From NCBI GenBank assembly GCA_031259625.1, contig JAIRLG010000075.1, positions 1 through 8,526 of the forward strand: a stretch of DNA of 8,526 nucleotides, read 5' to 3'. Positions 5,968-8,526 of the stretch are shown piece by piece. The number at the start of each line of letters is the position of its first letter. Position 1 is the first letter of the stretch. The notes under the pieces were generated by a model that saw only the letters and a list, made by a program, of their open reading frames with translations, searched no databases and was not told where the DNA came from. Source of the stretch: Puniceicoccales bacterium (GTDB lineage Bacteria; Verrucomicrobiota; Verrucomicrobiae; Opitutales; LL51). Both the position numbers and the translations under genes were made by a program.

Positions 5968-7637
5968 CAGGCTACGGGGCTAGGCTCCATCACCGCCTTC
6001 TCCTGGGGCTCCAGCGATTCCACCAGAGCGACCGTGTCGGGGAAGGACAGGAACAGGGCTCGGTTCTGAACCGCGTCCTCGATGCTCGCGCGCCTGATCT
6101 TCTTGCCCACCTTCTCGTCCCCCTCGCAGAGGATGATCCTCACCCGCCGCTCGGCGCAGAAGCGAATGGCCTTGCGCAGCGCCTGCAGGCCGGTGGCGTC
6201 GATGAAGGGCACATCCTTCAGCCGCAGCACCAGCAGGCGGATGTCGGCTCGTACGCCCTTCATGGTGCGCTCAAAGGTCTCCACGGCGCCGAAGAAAAAG
6301 GGCCCGTGAATCTCGTAGACCATCATGCCCTTGGGCAGATGCTCGTGATTCGGCAGGCTTTCCGAAGCTTCGGATGCATAGCCCCGCAGGCGGAACGAGC
6401 GCGACATGCGGGCCATGAAGATGAAGGTCGACAGCAGGACCCCGATGTTCACCGCCACCACCAGGTCGCTGAAGATGGTCAGGAAAAAAGTAAGGAAGAG
6501 CACGCAGTTGTCCGACTTGGGCAGGTGCTTTATCGAGAACCAGAAGCGCGGGATATCGCTCATGTTGTAGGCCACGACGAAGAGGATGGCCGACAGCGTC
6601 GCCAGCGGGATGTACTGGGCCAGCGGGGCCAGGTAGACGATCATCAGGACCAGCATCAAGGCATGCACGATGGCCATCAGGGGAGAATTGCCACCGGCTC
6701 GAATGCCGGCGACGGCACGCGCGATGGAGCCCGTCGCGGCGATGCCCCCGAAGAGCGGCGAGGCCATGTTGGCGATTCCCTGGCCGATGAGCTCCTGGTT
6801 GGAGTCATGCCGCGTGCCGCGCATGCCATCGATGACCGTGGCGGCCAGTAGGGACTCGATCGCCCCCAGCAGGGCCACCGTGAAGGCCGGCCCGATCAGC
6901 TCCAGCCCGTGGGCAAAGGATATGGGAGCCAGGCCCAGCTTCGGCCAGGTCTGGGAAATACCTCCGAAAACACTCCCGATCGTCCGCACCTGCTCGAAGT
7001 GGAAGCAACACTGCAGGCCGATGCCGAAGCAGAGGGCGACCAGGGGTGCGGGGATTTTTTTCAGATACCTGCCGCTGCAGGCCATGAGCACCAGGCTGGC
7101 CAGGCCGATCAGCGTGGCGGCGGGATCCAGCGTCGGGAAGGATTGGAAGAGCAGGCCCAGGCGTTCGTGGAAATGACAGACCACCGGCGGCATGTCCAGG
7201 CCGAAGAACTCCTTCCACTGCCCGACCCACATCACGATGGCGAGGCCGGAGGTGAAACCGATGATGACCGGATCCGGCACGAATTTGATGATCGTTCCCA
7301 GGCGAAGGAAGCCCATCAGCAGCAGGATGATACCGGCCATGAAGCAGGAGAGCTGCAGGCCCTCGACGCCGTAGCGGGCGTGGATGGAGGCGAGGACGAC
7401 GATGAAGGCGCTGGTGGGGCCGGTGATCTGGACGCGGCAGCCACCGAAGAGGGCGACGCAGATGCTGGCGATGATGGCCGTGTGCAGGCCCTGAACCGGT
7501 TCCACACCCGAAGCGATGGCGAAGGCCATCGACAGGGGAATGGCGATGACACCCACCACCAGTCCGGATAGGAGATTCTCCCCCCAGTAGCGCGGGTGCA
7601 AGAGCCCCGCCCGGGCCGCTTCAAGGATGGCGATCAT
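5967..7637 (-). CDS. SulP-family anion transporter with C-terminal STAS domain
   Basis: SulP proteins are inner-membrane carriers for sulfate, bicarbonate or other anions. The 556-residue protein begins LLHPRYWGENLLSGLVVGVIAIPLSMAFAIASG, the usual cytoplasmic lead-in and first transmembrane segment (about 22-43). It has the substrate-site motif QITGPTSAFIVVL (70-82) and many further hydrophobic helices up to about 410. The STAS domain (438-545) contains FIDATGLQAL (478-487), the SulP form of the D-x-x-G switch loop, with Thr where other STAS proteins have Ser. The substrate cannot be read from the sequence. Coupling to tkt and proximity to pgk make bicarbonate uptake for carbon fixation a fair hypothesis, with sulfate the default. 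The ATG at 7637 follows a promoter so closely that the leader would be only about 4-5 nt, and no ribosome site is visible. Confidence 0.93.
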   Translation of the reverse strand: MIAILEAARAGLLHPRYWGENLLSGLVVGVIAIPLSMAFAIASGVEPVQGLHTAIIASICVALFGGCRVQITGPTSAFIVVLASIHARYGVEGLQLSCFMAGIILLLMGFLRLGTIIKFVPDPVIIGFTSGLAIVMWVGQWKEFFGLDMPPVVCHFHERLGLLFQSFPTLDPAATLIGLASLVLMACSGRYLKKIPAPLVALCFGIGLQCCFHFEQVRTIGSVFGGISQTWPKLGLAPISFAHGLELIGPAFTVALLGAIESLLAATVIDGMRGTRHDSNQELIGQGIANMASPLFGGIAATGSIARAVAGIRAGGNSPLMAIVHALMLVLMIVYLAPLAQYIPLATLSAILFVVAYNMSDIPRFWFSIKHLPKSDNCVLFLTFFLTIFSDLVVAVNIGVLLSTFIFMARMSRSFRLRGYASEASESLPNHEHLPKGMMVYEIHGPFFFGAVETFERTMKGVRADIRLLVLRLKDVPFIDATGLQALRKAIRFCAERRVRIILCEGDEKVGKKIRRASIEDAVQNRALFLSFPDTVALVESLEPQEKAVMEPSPVA

Positions 7638-7647
7638 AGATCAGGGA

Positions 7648-7675
7648 ATTATAGCTAACTGAATTTGACTGGCAA
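7648..7675 (-). promoter_or_regulatory. Sigma-70-like promoter for sulP-tkt-pgk-ruvX-tRNA-Arg
   Basis: On the minus strand a -35 TTGCCA (7675-7670) and a perfect -10 TATAAT (7653-7648) are 16 bp apart. Transcription would start near 7641-7642, only 4-5 nt before the sulP ATG at 7637, giving a near-leaderless message. This is the only strong promoter seen in front of the five-gene array. Confidence 0.7.
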
Positions 7676-7783
7676 ACGCATAAAAAAGAAGCCGGAGGAT
7701 GGACTCCACTTTTGTCCCCATTCTTCCTGTCTCTTTCCCGACAAAAGCCAAGCACAAATCTCCCCCAAGTGTCCATCTCCCCC

Positions 7784-7816
7784 TTGACAGTTCAAGGCCG
7801 TTTTTCTTCCTAGAAC
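7784..7816 (+). promoter_or_regulatory. Candidate tRNA-Pro promoter
   Basis: A perfect -35 TTGACA (7784-7789) lies within a small palindrome CTTGA-CAGT-TCAAG (7783-7796). The best -10 is TAGAAC (7811-7816), but the spacing is 21 bp, longer than usual. Its place 20 bp before tRNA-Pro fits. It is back to back with the sulP promoter. The rest of 7676-7836 shows only a 7-bp inverted repeat, TTTTGTC at 7710-7716 with GACAAAA at 7740-7746, and no gene. Confidence 0.4.
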
Positions 7817-7836
7817 CCCTTGCCCTCCCCGGCCAA

Positions 7837-7913
7837 CGGGACGTAGCTCAGCCTGGTAGAGCGCATGCTTTGGGAGCATGATGTCATCGGTTCGAATCCG
7901 GTCGTCCCGACCA
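7837..7913 (+). tRNA. tRNA-Pro (anticodon TGG)
   Basis: The 77-nt gene folds fully: acceptor CGGGACG/CGTCCCG, D-stem GCTC/GAGC with loop AGCCTGGTA, anticodon stem CATGC/GCATG with loop TTTGGGA (TGG at positions 34-36), a 5-nt variable loop, T-stem ATCGG/CCGGT with TTCGAAT, discriminator A and an encoded CCA at 7911-7913. It reads CCN proline codons, mainly CCA and CCG. It faces away from the sulP array and borders the A/T-richer segment to its right. Confidence 0.97.
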
Positions 7914-8048
7914 GTTTTGCGTACATTGGGTTACAGCCTACCCTGGGCCTCGAAGTCCATTTACCAATTGTATGGGGATGCATGTGCGGATATACGCGCT
8001 CCTCAGGGGTGGAGAGTTGCAGGAGGCCATTAAAGAGCAAAGCGTAAC

Positions 8049-8075
8049 GAGCACGACCAAAGGTGGCTCTTTTTT
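8049..8075 (+). terminator. Possible rho-independent terminator
   Basis: GAGC (8049-8052) pairs with GCTC (8066-8069) and ACC (8056-8058) with GGT (8062-8064) around an AAA loop, with an asymmetric internal loop, followed at once by six T (8070-8075). The stem is weak. It lies 135 bp after tRNA-Pro. Just beyond is a second, A/T-rich hairpin, TTTTATG-TATT-CATAAAA (8088-8105). The stretch 7914-8048 between the tRNA and this site shows no convincing gene. Confidence 0.4.
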
Positions 8076-8103
8076 CTAAGGGTTACCTTTTATGTATTCA
8101 TAA

Positions 8104-8141
8104 AATTCCATATTGACAGCATTAGCCTTATCCATGGAATT
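8104..8141 (+). promoter_or_regulatory. Candidate promoter framed by an 8-bp inverted repeat
   Basis: A perfect -35 TTGACA (8113-8118) and a fair -10 TGGAAT (8135-8140) are 16 bp apart, pointing to a start near 8147. The exact inverted repeat AATTCCAT (8104-8111) with ATGGAATT (8134-8141) brackets the -35 and covers the -10. That is where a repressor operator would sit, although it could be chance in A/T-rich DNA. Confidence 0.45.
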
Positions 8142-8165
8142 CTCGTCATGGACAGGAAATGTTGG

Positions 8166-8526
8166 ATGAAAGTGATGGGGGTTTTTTGTATTTCTTGCTC
8201 TTCCATCTTGGTTTGTGCAGGGAAGGAGGGTGAAGGAGAGCCTGCGCCTCAGGTTATTACCCTGCAAATGGCTTTAAGAGAGATCAATGGTATATTGAAT
8301 GGAGAAAGAAATGAAGAGGAAGGGGGAGAAAGTGCCCCTGAGGCTATTGCTGATCCGCTGCGATTGGTTTTATGGGGAACCGATGATGTGAAATGGGTAT
8401 TAAATATGGGTGTAGTTGGGATCTTATGTTTTGCAGAGGTATTTGTGAGACAACTCATAAGGAACGAGCGCTTCGGTATTCCACCAGAGGGACGAGTTTT
8501 GATAGAAGAAACGTGGGATCATTGTC
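8166..8526 (+). CDS. Unrecognised exported or membrane protein, 3' end beyond the window
   Basis: The frame is open to the window edge (120 codons). I do not recognise the family. The N-terminus MKVMGVFCISCSSILVCAGK looks like a signal peptide: one early Lys, a hydrophobic core and a possible cut after VCA. The Cys-rich core could suggest a lipoprotein, but the residue before the last Cys is Val, which does not fit a normal lipobox. An acidic, Glu/Gly-rich stretch follows (about 20-60). A likely transmembrane helix comes next, VLNMGVVGILCFAEVFV (about 78-94), then a charged tail with RFGIPPEGR. ATG 8166 is preferred because AGGA lies eight bases upstream. An in-frame ATG at 8148 is the alternative and would coincide with the predicted transcript start. 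Base composition is clearly more A/T-rich than in the metabolic genes. Confidence 0.6.
   Translation, partial: MKVMGVFCISCSSILVCAGKEGEGEPAPQVITLQMALREINGILNGERNEEEGGESAPEAIADPLRLVLWGTDDVKWVLNMGVVGILCFAEVFVRQLIRNERFGIPPEGRVLIEETWDHC

Noticed and set aside
5296..6069. 257-residue plus-strand frame opposite tkt
   Set aside because: Antisense to the conserved N-terminal half of transketolase, with no motifs or ribosome site.
5604..6851. 415-residue plus-strand frame opposite tkt and sulP
   Set aside because: It is antisense to two clearly coding genes with full motifs, crosses their boundary and is rich in His, Gln and Arg. This is a shadow frame of GC-rich DNA.
7865..8047. 60-residue plus-strand frame starting inside tRNA-Pro, and a 76-residue minus frame over 7810-8040
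   Set aside because: Their first or last parts are translated tRNA. Such tRNA-derived peptides are typical false genes.
7972..8079. 35-codon plus-strand frame (MGMHVRIYALL...)
   Set aside because: It is short, has poor ribosome-site spacing and its end overlaps the terminator-like hairpin. It could be a gene remnant but I cannot support it.

Overview
The window looks like the chromosome of a GC-rich bacterium. All the recognisable protein genes are housekeeping or central-metabolism genes with normal family lengths, and two complete tRNA genes carry an encoded CCA. I cannot name the organism from the sequence. A Verrucomicrobiota-type lineage is my weak guess, from the general feel of the LigA and transketolase proteins.

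Layout. Positions 1-1410 (minus) hold the N-terminal two thirds of an NAD-dependent DNA ligase (ligA), which leaves the window at its left edge. Its first residues are encoded by a 4 x 21 bp tandem repeat. Positions 1411-2017 are a repeat-rich non-coding stretch: two large cloverleaf-shaped inverted-repeat elements (1505-1605 and 1809-1906) and two pairs of short direct repeats. From 7675 down to 2010 (minus) runs a compact gene array, sulP - tkt - pgk - ruvX - tRNA-Arg(CCG). A good sigma-70-like promoter lies just upstream of sulP. The sulP and tkt genes overlap as TGATG, and pgk and ruvX overlap by 8 nt. A third cloverleaf element (3896-3986) fills the tkt-pgk gap, starting 4 nt after the tkt stop. 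The ruvX frame has no stop before the tRNA and reads right through tRNA-Arg.

The region right of 7676 faces the other way: tRNA-Pro(TGG) at 7837-7913, a possible terminator, then a visibly A/T-richer segment. That segment has an inverted repeat around a candidate promoter and the start of an unrecognised exported or membrane protein that leaves the window on the right.

Working together: transketolase and phosphoglycerate kinase serve the pentose-phosphate/Calvin and glycolytic/gluconeogenic branches of sugar-phosphate metabolism. The SulP carrier coupled to them would import an anion, either sulfate or bicarbonate. RuvX/YqgF is a 16S rRNA-processing nuclease-fold protein and LigA seals DNA nicks.

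The most unusual content is the family of three cloverleaf elements. Each has one closing stem and exactly three hairpin arms. Eight of the nine arm loops are three nucleotides long and closed by a C-G pair, and one 15-nt arm is identical in two copies. The ruvX/tRNA-Arg overlap and the heptad-encoding repeat at the start of ligA come next.
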